The notes under the pieces were generated by a model. The model was not told the DNA's origin, did not search any database, and was given only the letters and a program-made list of their open reading frames with translations. A stretch of DNA of 64,000 nt from Xaviernesmea oryzae (lineage in GTDB: Bacteria > Pseudomonadota > Alphaproteobacteria > Rhizobiales > Rhizobiaceae), in NCBI RefSeq assembly GCF_900109605.1, contig NZ_FOAM01000008.1:1-64000 (forward strand), in the 5' to 3' direction. The position numbers and the translations under genes were made by a program. Positions 41,965-50,261 of the stretch are shown one piece after another (position 1 is the first letter of the stretch; every line of letters starts with the position of its first letter).

Positions 41965-42948
41965 TCATTTCGCTGTCGATAGCGCGGTCAGGCGGGTGCG
42001 TGCGGCGGCATATTCTTCGGCAAGACGCGCGACGAGATCTTCGACCGGCTGGACGGATTTGACCGCGCCGATGCCCTGGCCGCAGCCCCAGATGTCCTTC
42101 CACGCCTTGGCGCCGTCGCCGGATGGCGCCGTCCGGTCGAGGTCGAGGCTTGCCGGGCCGGGTGGTGGGAGATTGTCGGGATCAAGACCGGCCTTGACGA
42201 TCGAAGGCCGCAGATAATTGCCGGGAATGCCCGTGAAAGATGGGGAATAGAGAATGTCGGACGCACCGCTGTCGACGATCATGGCCTTATAGGCCTCGCT
42301 GGCACGTGCCTCCGTGGTGGCGATGAAGGGCGAGCCGATATAGGCCATATCGGCGCCCATGGCCTGGGCGGCGAGAATGGCGCTGCCGGTGGCAATCGCG
42401 CCGGAGAGCAGCAGCGGCCCGTCGAACCAGGCGCGAATTTCCTGGATGAGCGCGAAGGGCGAAAGCGTGCCCGCATGGCCGCCGGCGCCCGCCGCCACCG
42501 CGATCAGCCCGTCGGCGCCCTTGGAGATCGCCGAGCGCGCGTGCCGGTCGTTGATGACGTCGTGCAGCACGATGCCACCATAGGAATGGACGGCCGCATT
42601 GACCTCCGGCACCGCGCCGAGCGACGAGATCACCACCGGAACCTTGTACTTCACGCAGAGCGCCAGATCATGCTCCAGCCGCCTGTTGGAGCGGTGGACG
42701 ATCTGGTTCACCGCGAAAGGAGCGGAGAGACGATCCGGATGGTCACGGTCATGGGCGCAAAGCGCGCCGGTGATTTCGTCCAGCCATTCGTCCAGTTGCG
42801 ATTCCGGCCTTGCATTGAGCGCCGGAAAGGCGCCGATCACGCCGGCCTTGCATTGTGCGATGGTCAGGGCCGGATGGGAAATGATGAAGAGCGGCGCCCC
42901 GATGACGGGCAGTCTCAGGCGATCGGCAAGCACGGCGGGAAGCGGCAT
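41965..42948 (-). CDS. nitronate monooxygenase (NPD/NMO family)
   Basis: This 327-residue FMN-dependent TIM-barrel protein of the 2-nitropropane dioxygenase family has IGAPLFIISHPALTIAQCKAGVIGAFPALNAR at the N-terminus, ADGLIAVAAGAGGHAG for phosphate binding and AMGADMAYIGSPFIATTEA. It oxidises alkyl nitronates in characterised relatives; the natural substrate here may differ. The start at ATG 42948 is where homology begins. A perfect ACGTTT-GCGT-AAACGT palindrome lies just upstream and resembles a site near fadD, suggesting shared regulation. Confidence 0.9.
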   Translation of the reverse strand: MPLPAVLADRLRLPVIGAPLFIISHPALTIAQCKAGVIGAFPALNARPESQLDEWLDEITGALCAHDRDHPDRLSAPFAVNQIVHRSNRRLEHDLALCVKYKVPVVISSLGAVPEVNAAVHSYGGIVLHDVINDRHARSAISKGADGLIAVAAGAGGHAGTLSPFALIQEIRAWFDGPLLLSGAIATGSAILAAQAMGADMAYIGSPFIATTEARASEAYKAMIVDSGASDILYSPSFTGIPGNYLRPSIVKAGLDPDNLPPPGPASLDLDRTAPSGDGAKAWKDIWGCGQGIGAVKSVQPVEDLVARLAEEYAAARTRLTALSTAK

Positions 42949-42979
42949 TGGCGGGCTCCATCGGGCGGGAAGGCAAAAA

Positions 42980-43001
42980 TTGACGTTTGCGTAAACGTAA
43001 G
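42980..43001 (-). promoter_or_regulatory. palindromic operator candidate upstream of nitronate monooxygenase gene
   Basis: TTGACGTTTGCGTAAACGTAAG contains the perfect palindrome ACGTTT-GCGT-AAACGT. It is 30 bases upstream of the start codon. The match with the fadD-side site suggests a shared regulator, possibly LiuR-like; this is an inference. Confidence 0.5.
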
Positions 43002-43173
43002 ATATCCGCAGCGGGCTTTGCTTGGCAAGATGCCGGCTGCGGCCTGCCGAGGCTTGCGGATCGAAGCGCCAGATTGTACCGAGACGAGAGCGGCCTTTTC
43101 CTCTGCCCGTGATACAAGGCTGGAGGATGGGCTGCAGGTCGCACGGACGGCATGGCGTGGAAGGATCGAAGGC

Positions 43174-44571
43174 GTGAGCGGACTGGAGACGGCAATACGG
43201 GAAGCGCTTTCGCGCTCTGACCGTCGCAGCCCCGAAACGCGCGCCCGGATCTATCAATCCGCCCGCAATGCGCTGGAAGCGGGCCTGCGCAAGCAGAATG
43301 TCACCGATCCCAAGCTGGTAGAACAGCAGCGCCATCGCCTCGAGGCCGCGATCCACGCGATCGAGCGCGATGAGCGGTTGAACCTCACGGCCGAGATCTT
43401 TGGCCAGCCGGCAGCAGGCGCCGGGTCGCAGAGTCCGCCTGTAACGCCGGCGAAGCTTGGGCCGCACCTCTCCACGCCTGCATCGGGCTCTCCCTCCATG
43501 TCGTCGTCCGATGGCAGTCTGGAGGGTCTGCGCGCCGAACGTGGCCGTGCGAGCCAAGCGCCGCGCCCGCAGGATGACGATGCTGCTTTCCACCAGGCGC
43601 CTGACGATTTCGACATGCGCGCCGAGGCTGACGATCATGACGTCGGCGCCGTCGATGGCCATGCCGAGCCATCGGACTGGGCACGGCCGGGTCAGGTGTC
43701 ACCTGTTTCGCGTGCGGATGAGCGCACGGCGTCAAGATCGCCTGAGCCCGCCCGTCCGACACGCCGCGGCCGCGCGGCCGCTGGCCCGCAGGAGCCGAGC
43801 TTTGCCGAACTGGACGAGGACATGGTGCTGTCGCAGCAGGATCGGGCTGTGGCCGAACGCCTGCTGGCGCCGGAGCCCGCCCCGATCGGCCCGCTCAGCC
43901 GGCGCGCGGAGCGGCCCCGCCGCCGACGCCGCAGCCGCTTCTTTTCCTTTCTTCTCGTGCTGGTGACGCTCGTCTGCACCTTCGGTCTGGCTGGCTGGTG
44001 GGCGGTCAATGGCGGCCTGATGAAGGCGGCGCGCGAAGGCGTGATCGGCCAGATCTCCGTGCGTGGCGATGATTACGACCCATCCAAGGGGCTGCGCCAG
44101 CTCAACGACAAATCCGGTTTTTCCGCAGCCTGGCAAACGCTGTTCGCACCTGATCAGGCCGCCCATGGCGTCAGCGCCAATCCGCGCGCGGTGGCGGCCT
44201 CCGTCAGCGATGAGGGCGGCCAGAGGCTGCGCATCACCTCCTCCTCGCCCGATGCCGATGGCGCCGTTGCGATTGCCGTGCCGGTGGATATCCTGCGCGA
44301 CCTCGCGGGCAAGACCGTTACGCTCGCCGTCACCGTCCAGGCCGATCGGGGCTCGACCACGCAATTCTCCGTGGAGTGCGATTTCGGTCCGCTCGGCAAT
44401 TGCGGCCGCCATCGCTTCACCGTCAACGACGAGCGCACCGACCTGCTGTTCAAGACCACAATCTCCGCACGCGCCCCCACTGCCGCCGGCCGCATCCTGA
44501 TCAACAGCGACGTAACCGGCAGCGGCCTCGGCCTCAATCTCTATGCCGTGCGCGTGATGGCGGACCAGTAA
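43174..44571 (+). CDS. conserved membrane-anchored protein of unknown function
   Basis: A 465-residue protein in three parts: a helical, charged N-terminal domain (about 1-95: SGLETAIREALSRSDRRSPETRARIYQSARNAL and QRHRLEAAIHAIERDE), a long disordered Pro/Asp/Ala-rich linker to about 240, one membrane helix after a block of Arg (RRRRRSRFFSFLLVLVTLVC), and a periplasmic domain that looks like an all-beta carbohydrate-binding-like fold (SVECDFGPLGNCGRHRFTV). The GTG at 43174 is used because GAAGG precedes it; upstream codons in the same frame have no support. No family name is known to me. Confidence 0.75.
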   Translation: MSGLETAIREALSRSDRRSPETRARIYQSARNALEAGLRKQNVTDPKLVEQQRHRLEAAIHAIERDERLNLTAEIFGQPAAGAGSQSPPVTPAKLGPHLSTPASGSPSMSSSDGSLEGLRAERGRASQAPRPQDDDAAFHQAPDDFDMRAEADDHDVGAVDGHAEPSDWARPGQVSPVSRADERTASRSPEPARPTRRGRAAAGPQEPSFAELDEDMVLSQQDRAVAERLLAPEPAPIGPLSRRAERPRRRRRSRFFSFLLVLVTLVCTFGLAGWWAVNGGLMKAAREGVIGQISVRGDDYDPSKGLRQLNDKSGFSAAWQTLFAPDQAAHGVSANPRAVAASVSDEGGQRLRITSSSPDADGAVAIAVPVDILRDLAGKTVTLAVTVQADRGSTTQFSVECDFGPLGNCGRHRFTVNDERTDLLFKTTISARAPTAAGRILINSDVTGSGLGLNLYAVRVMADQ

Positions 44572-44599
44572 GCCGACAAGCCTGCTGGTGCGAAGTGCC

Positions 44600-45484
44600 T
44601 CATAAGGTCTTCAGGAAGGTCTCGCCGTCCATCAGGATCCTGTCATCGATCTTGCCGATGGCGTCCTTGTCCTTGCCGTCATACTCCATGGCCTTTAGCA
44701 CATGGCGGATCAGTTCCAGCCGCGCGCGCCGCTTGTCATTGGCGCGGATCACGGTCCAGGGCGCCTTGTCCGTATGCGTCTCCTTCAGCATGCGGTCGCG
44801 CTTGTCGCTGTAATCCTGCCATTTGTTCAGCGCGGCAATATCCATCGGCGAAAGCTTCCAGATCTTGAGCGGGTCATGCCGCCGGTCGTGGAAGCGCTTC
44901 AGCTGCATCTCCTGGCCAATGTCGAGATAGAATTTGAAGAGCAGAATGCCCTCGTCCACCAGCATGGATTCGAGCTTCGGCGCCTGGCGCAGGAAGGCCT
45001 CGTACTCCGCCGGTGTGCAGAAACCCATCACCGGCTCGACCCCGGCGCGATTGTACCAGGAACGGTCGTAGAGCACGAATTCGCCGGCGGAAGGAAAGGT
45101 CGCGACGTAGCGCTGAAAATACCATTGGCCGCGCTCGGTCTCTCCGGGTTTCGACAAAGCGACGATGCGGGCTGAGCGGGGATTCATATAGGCGCGCATG
45201 GCCTGGATGGCGCCGCCCTTGCCGGCCGCGTCCCGCCCTTCGAAGAGCGCGATGACACGCTTGCCGGTGTCCTGCATCCAGAGCTGGACCTTGACCAGCT
45301 CCACCTGCAGCGCCTGGAGCGCCTCGTCATAGCTGTCGCTGTCGAGCTTGTGCTCATAGGGAAAATCGCCTGAGGTTAGCGCGTGCTTGTCCACCCAATC
45401 CGGCAGCTTCGGATCGTCGATGTCGAAGCGACGCGGCGTCTTGCTGACGAGCAGGTCGACGGGCTTGGAATCGGTAAGCGGCAT
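44600..45484 (-). CDS. ppk2: polyphosphate kinase 2
   Basis: A 294-residue PPK2 family enzyme that moves phosphate between polyphosphate and nucleotides. Walker A is [11 protein letters not shown] (83-91), with the lid region [24 protein letters not shown] and the Walker B-like [20 protein letters not shown]. Class I-type length. The start at ATG 45484 is where PPK2 homology starts; upstream frame is unrelated. It is next to phoR and divergent from it, so it is near the phosphate regulon, though no clear PHO box is seen upstream. Confidence 0.93.
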   Translation of the reverse strand: MPLTDSKPVDLLVSKTPRRFDIDDPKLPDWVDKHALTSGDFPYEHKLDSDSYDEALQALQVELVKVQLWMQDTGKRVIALFEGRDAAGKGGAIQAMRAYMNPRSARIVALSKPGETERGQWYFQRYVATFPSAGEFVLYDRSWYNRAGVEPVMGFCTPAEYEAFLRQAPKLESMLVDEGILLFKFYLDIGQEMQLKRFHDRRHDPLKIWKLSPMDIAALNKWQDYSDKRDRMLKETHTDKAPWTVIRANDKRRARLELIRHVLKAMEYDGKDKDAIGKIDDRILMDGETFLKTL

Positions 45485-45826
45485 GAAATCCTCATCTGAC
45501 GGCGATTGGCGGGTGGGGCGGCGAGAGGCTCTTCTGCGCCGCGCTTTAGGCCAGGGCTGTGCGGCGGCGCGCACATGCGCCCTCCCTTGCGCACTTATGG
45601 CGTCTGGCGGCGCAGGCAAGGGCGCTCAAAGCCTGTGAAGGCCGGCATTGCCCGTACGAATGATTGTAAAAGGGCGGGTTTAAGATAGTCATCGTGACCA
45701 ATGTGTCATGAAAGCCGGCTATGGAAGCCACGAGCTTCTCGACATGGATGCAGGACGGCCTTTGCGCGGCGCGCAAGGCCGGGGGGTCGAGGGCGCGAGA
45801 GGCACCGGCCTGGCCGTGTGGAGGGA
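45485..45826. other. ppk2-phoR intergenic region
   Basis: A 340-base divergent promoter region. TGTCATGAAAG (45705-45715) resembles half a PHO box but no second half at 11-bp spacing is seen. A GGCC(T)TTGCGC/GCGCAAGGCC hairpin lies at 45757-45780 in the phoR leader. Confidence 0.4.
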
Positions 45827-47113
45827 ATGATGATGCCGCAGGAAGCCGAGCTGGAACAGGTCATCGCGCGCAAGCGGCAGGGGCGCTTGGCAGCACTCTC
45901 CGGCGAAGGCTGGAGCCTGACCCTGTCGCTCTTGTTCTGCGGCCTGCTCCTTGCCTTCAGCTTTCCCGCCGTGCCGGTCGTCGGCTTCTGGCTGGTCTTC
46001 CTTCTGTTCCTCTGGTGGGGGCCGCCATTGCCGCGCACCGCCGAGGACAGCCCGCAGGCGCAGGATCGCGATGAGGCGGATGGCGAGCCCGCTGTTGCCT
46101 TCGATCCGCTGGCCGCCGCGTTCGACGCCCTGGACATGCCGGTCCTCGTGATCTCCCGAAGCCAGCAGGTGGTTTTCCAGAATCAGGCCGCCGAAACGAT
46201 CTTCGGCGTCATCCCGCCCATGACGGATCTCGCGGCAAGGCTGCGCTCGCCTGCCATTCTCGATCTCATGCGCGAGACGATCGCCACGGGCCGGCCGAAC
46301 CAGATCGAGCATTCGCAGCATCTGCCGGCCGAGGCCGTCTATATTCTCCGCGCCGCACCGGTCATGGCGGCGGAAGCGGCGGCGCCGCCGCTTTTCGTCT
46401 TGTCTTTCCGCGATATTTCCCAGACACGGCGCATCGAACGCATGCGCTCCGACTTCGTCGCCAATGCCAGCCATGAGTTGCGCACGCCGCTGGCCTCGCT
46501 GCGCGGCTTCATCGAAACCCTGCTCGGGCCCGCACGCAACGATCCGCAGGCTCATGCCCGCTTCCTCGGCATCATGCTGGAGCAGACAAACCGCATGAGC
46601 CGGCTGATCGACGATCTCCTGTCGCTGTCGCGCCTCGAGCTGAAGGCGCATATCGCGCCGGACCAGGCGGTCGATCTGGCGCCGCTGCTGGGTCATGTCC
46701 GTGACGCCCTCCTGCCGCTGGCCGGCGAACTGGATGTCGAGGTCGACCTCATCCTCCCGCCGACGCCGGTGATCGTGCGCGGGGATGGCGACGAGCTCAT
46801 CCAGGTCTTCCAGAACCTCGTCGAAAATGCCTGCAAATATGGCCAGGAAGGCAAGCGCGTCGAAGTGCGCCTGACGGGCGGAGACGGGCGGCCGGTCGAG
46901 GTGGCGGTCGAGGATTGGGGGCCGGGCATGGCTGCCGAGCATGTCCCGCGCGTCACCGAACGGTTCTACCGGGTCAATGTCGAAGCCAGCCGCTCGAAGA
47001 AGGGTACGGGCTTGGGCCTTGCTATCGTCAAGCACATCCTGACCCGGCACCGCGCCAGGCTGATCATCCAGTCCGAACTGGGGCAGGGGACGATCTTCAC
47101 CGTGCGTTTTTGA
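45827..47113 (+). CDS. phoR: phosphate sensor histidine kinase PhoR
   Basis: A 428-residue kinase: two N-terminal membrane helices (around 30-65), a PAS-like domain at about 95-200 (MPVLVISRSQQVVFQNQAAETIFG), then DHp with the phosphorylated His216 in VANASHELRTPLASLRGF, and the HATPase domain with NLVENACKYG and GTGLGLAIVKHIL. It senses the PstSCAB-PhoU state and phosphorylates PhoB. Three ATGs in a row (45827, 45830, 45833) follow GGAGG; any may be used. It precedes the pst genes by a PHO box promoter. Confidence 0.93.
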   Translation: MMMPQEAELEQVIARKRQGRLAALSGEGWSLTLSLLFCGLLLAFSFPAVPVVGFWLVFLLFLWWGPPLPRTAEDSPQAQDRDEADGEPAVAFDPLAAAFDALDMPVLVISRSQQVVFQNQAAETIFGVIPPMTDLAARLRSPAILDLMRETIATGRPNQIEHSQHLPAEAVYILRAAPVMAAEAAAPPLFVLSFRDISQTRRIERMRSDFVANASHELRTPLASLRGFIETLLGPARNDPQAHARFLGIMLEQTNRMSRLIDDLLSLSRLELKAHIAPDQAVDLAPLLGHVRDALLPLAGELDVEVDLILPPTPVIVRGDGDELIQVFQNLVENACKYGQEGKRVEVRLTGGDGRPVEVAVEDWGPGMAAEHVPRVTERFYRVNVEASRSKKGTGLGLAIVKHILTRHRARLIIQSELGQGTIFTVRF

Positions 47114-47174
47114 CAGGATTGTCGTTCTCAATCCGCATCAGAATAAAAAATAGAACATTTTCAGATATTTATGG

Positions 47175-47207
47175 TGTCATAAAACTTTTGCGAAACTGAC
47201 ATAAAAG
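47175..47207 (+). promoter_or_regulatory. PHO box (three 11-bp repeats) upstream of pstS
   Basis: TGTCATAAAAC, TTTTGCGAAAC and TGACATAAAAG sit head to tail in 33 bases. Two are strong matches to the PhoB half-site TGTCAT-AAA pattern and the middle is a weaker one. It lies about 105 bases upstream of pstS and marks the PhoB-controlled promoter of the pst operon. Confidence 0.8.
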
Positions 47208-47311
47208 CTCGGGCTATCGGGGTCTAATCAACGGACGGCCGATGATGACGGCGCCCGCAAGCGCTTTTCTATAGGCGCTTCAACCAAGCCCTTATTTGGG
47301 AGAATTCATAG

Positions 47312-48346
47312 ATGACGTCCTTCAAGCTCACCCTGGCGACCCTCGTCGCCTCCGTCGCGATTGCCGGCGCGGCTGCTGCACGCGACCAGATCCAGATCTC
47401 CGGTTCTTCCACCGTTCTGCCCTATGCCAAGATCGTTGCCGAAACCTTTGGCGAGACCTTCCCGAACTTCAAGACCCCGGTCGTCGAGTCCGGCGGCACC
47501 GGCGCTGGTCTGAAGGAATTCTGCAAGGGCGTCGGCGCCGACACGATCGACATCGCCAATGCCTCGCGCAAGATCAAGGACAGCGAGCTGGACACCTGCA
47601 AGAAGGCCGGCGTGACCGAAGTCGAGGAAATCAAGATCGGCTATGACGGCATCGTCTTTGCGACCGACGCCGGCAACCCGGATCTGAAGCTGACGCCGAA
47701 GGATCTCTACCTCGGCCTCGCCGCCGAGATCGTCAAGGACGGCAAGCTGGTTGCCAACCCCTACAAGAAGTGGTCGGAAATCAATCCGTCGCTGCCCGAC
47801 GCCACCATCGCCGCCTATATCCCGGGCGAAAAGCACGGCACCCGCGAAGTCTTCGAAGAGAAGGTCCTGCATGCCGGCTGCGCCGACACTGGCGCAGAGA
47901 AGGCCATCAAGGAAACGATCAAGGACGAGAAGGAACAGGCGCGCAAGTGCATCGCCGTTCGCAAGGACGGTCTGGCTGTCGACATCGACGGTGACTACAG
48001 CGAAACGCTCGCCCGTATCGCCGCCAACAAGTCCGGCATCGGCGTCTTCGGCCTGTCCTTCTATGAAAACAACGCCGACAAGCTGAAGGTCGCGACCGTC
48101 AACGACGTCGTTCCCTCCACCGAAACGGTCGCCTCCGGCAAATATCCGGTTTCCCGTCCGCTGTTCTTCTACGTCAAGAAGGCACATCTGGGCGTGATCC
48201 CCGGCCTGAAGGAATATGTCGAGTTCTTCCTCGACGACCAGATGATCGGCCCCGATAGCCCGCTCGCCGCCTATGGCCTGGTGTCCGCTCCGGACGCCGA
48301 GCGCGAAGCCGGCCGCAAGGCTTTTGCCGACGGCAAGACCCTCTGA
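47312..48346 (+). CDS. pstS: phosphate ABC transporter substrate-binding protein
   Basis: A 344-residue periplasmic phosphate receptor. Signal peptide about 1-22 (LATLVASVAIAGAAA). The phosphate loops are present: QISGSSTVLPYAK, ESGGTGAGLKEFC and GTREVFEEKV. Cysteines (EFCKG, DTCKK, HAGCAD, RKCIA) suggest disulfides. The ATG at 47312 follows GGGAGA. It captures phosphate for PstCAB. A PHO box lies 105 bases upstream, and a 430-base gap follows before pstC. Confidence 0.96.
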   Translation: MTSFKLTLATLVASVAIAGAAAARDQIQISGSSTVLPYAKIVAETFGETFPNFKTPVVESGGTGAGLKEFCKGVGADTIDIANASRKIKDSELDTCKKAGVTEVEEIKIGYDGIVFATDAGNPDLKLTPKDLYLGLAAEIVKDGKLVANPYKKWSEINPSLPDATIAAYIPGEKHGTREVFEEKVLHAGCADTGAEKAIKETIKDEKEQARKCIAVRKDGLAVDIDGDYSETLARIAANKSGIGVFGLSFYENNADKLKVATVNDVVPSTETVASGKYPVSRPLFFYVKKAHLGVIPGLKEYVEFFLDDQMIGPDSPLAAYGLVSAPDAEREAGRKAFADGKTL

Positions 48347-48776
48347 TCTAGCTGTGCTCGGCGCCTTCGGGCGTATCGACAAGCGATGCCGGGTGGTTCT
48401 TCCGCCCGACATCCGCTCAGGCGGAAATCCGCCATGCATGGCGCTCGGCCTGCCTTCGATCGCGGTAGGGCAGGCATCATGCGATCTCGCTGTTGACGCG
48501 GCACCGGCCGTTTCATAAGCGATGATGCAGGAATAGTCGTCGTTCGTTCTGCCCGTCTTGAGGCCGTCCAGGCGGAACGCCTCAGGTCTTGGCGGACAGA
48601 TTGCGTAGGGCCGGTCGGTGTGGGGAAGCTGGCTGTTTTGCCGGACTGTCGTCCACTGCGCCCTGGCAATGCGAGGGCATTCGCACGGAAAGATGATGCT
48701 GCGCAGGGCAGGCCTGCCGCGGCAATACGGGACAGCAGCCTTCGGACATCGAACGGCGCGAGGGGACCGCTTCAAG
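48347..48776. other. pstS-pstC intergenic region
   Basis: A 430-base stretch with no convincing gene. Several stem-capable repeats occur, for example GAGGC and GCCTC near 48560-48585. Such a long gap between pstS and pstC may let pstS be expressed more strongly than the permease, but no terminator with a T-run is visible. Confidence 0.45.
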
Positions 48777-50261
48777 ATGAGCGCATCGTTTCTTTTTCTT
48801 CTTGTTCTACTGATAGGCTTCGGCGCCTATTTCATGGCGCATTCGCGCGCGGTGGCTGCTGCCGGCGGGCGATCCGTTTCGCTGCACTCGCTGCCCGGCT
48901 ATCACGGCGCTTACGCGGCAATCTGGGCCATTCTGCCCGCCGCTCTGATTTTGGCCATCTGGAGCGCGGTCGCGCCCTCGGTGATCGAACGCGACGTGCG
49001 CTTCTCGCTGCCGACAGAGGTTCTGCAGCAGGGCGCGGCCCCGGTGGAGCTGGCCATGGGCCAGGTGCGCTCCGTGGCGCGCGGCCTGCCGCTGCTCAGC
49101 GACACCGAGCGCTCGGCGCTGGAGACGGGGACGCTTGACGTGCGCGCTGCACTGGCTGCCAAGGGCGTGGCCCTGGCTGGCGATACGCAGCCCTACATGA
49201 TCAAGTCCGCCCAGATGCTGAACAGCCTGTCGGCCACAAGCAGCCTGGCCATGACCGCCGTTGTTCTCGTGGTTTCGGTCCTCGGCGTGTTTCTGTCCCT
49301 CCGCTCGGTCTCCTTGCGTTTTCGGGCGCGCAACCGCGTCGAGCGGATCATCCTGTTCGCGCTGGTGCTGGCCTCATCCATCGCCATCCTGACGACCATC
49401 GGCATCGTCGGGTCGATGCTGTCGGAAGCCATCCGCTTCTTCCAGTCGGTTTCGCCCGCCAGCTTCTTCTTCGGCACGGTCTGGGATCCGCGCTTCGCCG
49501 CTGCCGGCAGCACGGCCAGCGCCGGTCAGTTCGGTCTGCTGCCACTGCTTTCGGGCACGCTCTACATCGCCTTCGTGGCCATGCTCTTTGCCGTGCCGGT
49601 CGGGCTCTTTGCCGCGATCTACATGTCGGAATATGCAAGCCCGCATGTGCGCGCCGTGGCCAAGCCGTTGCTTGAAATCCTGGCCGGCATTCCCACCATC
49701 GTCTACGGCTTCTTCGCGCTCGTTACTGTCGGTCCCTTCCTTCGGGATATCTCGGCCGAGCTGAACGGGCTGGTCACGGGCAATTACACCAACTTCATCC
49801 AGGCGCAGAGCGTCCTCACCGCCGGCATCGTCATGGGCATCATGCTGATCCCCTTCGTGTCTTCGCTGTCGGATGACATCATCACCCAGGTGCCACGCTC
49901 GCTGCGGGACGGTTCGCTGGGTCTGGGCGCGACCCGCTCGGAAACGATCAAGCGTGTCGTCCTGCCGGCCGCCTTGCCCGGGATCGTCGGTGCGCTGCTG
50001 CTGACAGCCTCCCGCGCCGTGGGTGAAACCATGATCGTCGTGCTTGCCGCCGGCGTGGCCGCGCGCATGCAGCTCAACCCCTTCGAGCCGATGACGACCG
50101 TGACCGTCAAGATCGTCAACCAGCTGACCGGTGACCTCGAATTCACCTCGCCGCAGACGCTGGTGGCCTTCGCGCTTGGCATCACGCTCTTCACCATCAC
50201 GCTCTGCCTCAACATCTACGCGCTCTATATCGTGCGCAAATACCGGGAACAGTACGAATGA
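48777..50261 (+). CDS. pstC: phosphate ABC transporter permease PstC
   Basis: A 494-residue permease, longer than E. coli PstC because of an extra N-terminal region (about 1-200 with two to four helices and a periplasmic part), as in rhizobia. The core has helices from about 215 on, with the EAA-type loop DGSLGLGATRSETIKRVVLPAALPGI, which contacts PstB. ATG 48777 is the family start; the frame to 48618 upstream is not similar. Its stop overlaps pstA by ATGA. Forms the membrane channel with PstA. Confidence 0.94.
   Translation: MSASFLFLLVLLIGFGAYFMAHSRAVAAAGGRSVSLHSLPGYHGAYAAIWAILPAALILAIWSAVAPSVIERDVRFSLPTEVLQQGAAPVELAMGQVRSVARGLPLLSDTERSALETGTLDVRAALAAKGVALAGDTQPYMIKSAQMLNSLSATSSLAMTAVVLVVSVLGVFLSLRSVSLRFRARNRVERIILFALVLASSIAILTTIGIVGSMLSEAIRFFQSVSPASFFFGTVWDPRFAAAGSTASAGQFGLLPLLSGTLYIAFVAMLFAVPVGLFAAIYMSEYASPHVRAVAKPLLEILAGIPTIVYGFFALVTVGPFLRDISAELNGLVTGNYTNFIQAQSVLTAGIVMGIMLIPFVSSLSDDIITQVPRSLRDGSLGLGATRSETIKRVVLPAALPGIVGALLLTASRAVGETMIVVLAAGVAARMQLNPFEPMTTVTVKIVNQLTGDLEFTSPQTLVAFALGITLFTITLCLNIYALYIVRKYREQYE

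Noticed and set aside
42475-43173. Upstream part of the long plus-strand frame that ends at 44571
   Set aside because: It lies over the nitronate monooxygenase gene and its promoter. The real start is placed at the GTG at 43174.
45705-45715. PHO box before phoR or ppk2
   Set aside because: Only a single half-site (TGTCATGAAAG) is present with no partner at 11-bp spacing.
47296-47646. 116-codon frame overlapping the start of pstS
   Set aside because: Shadow of pstS in another frame; no ribosome site of its own.
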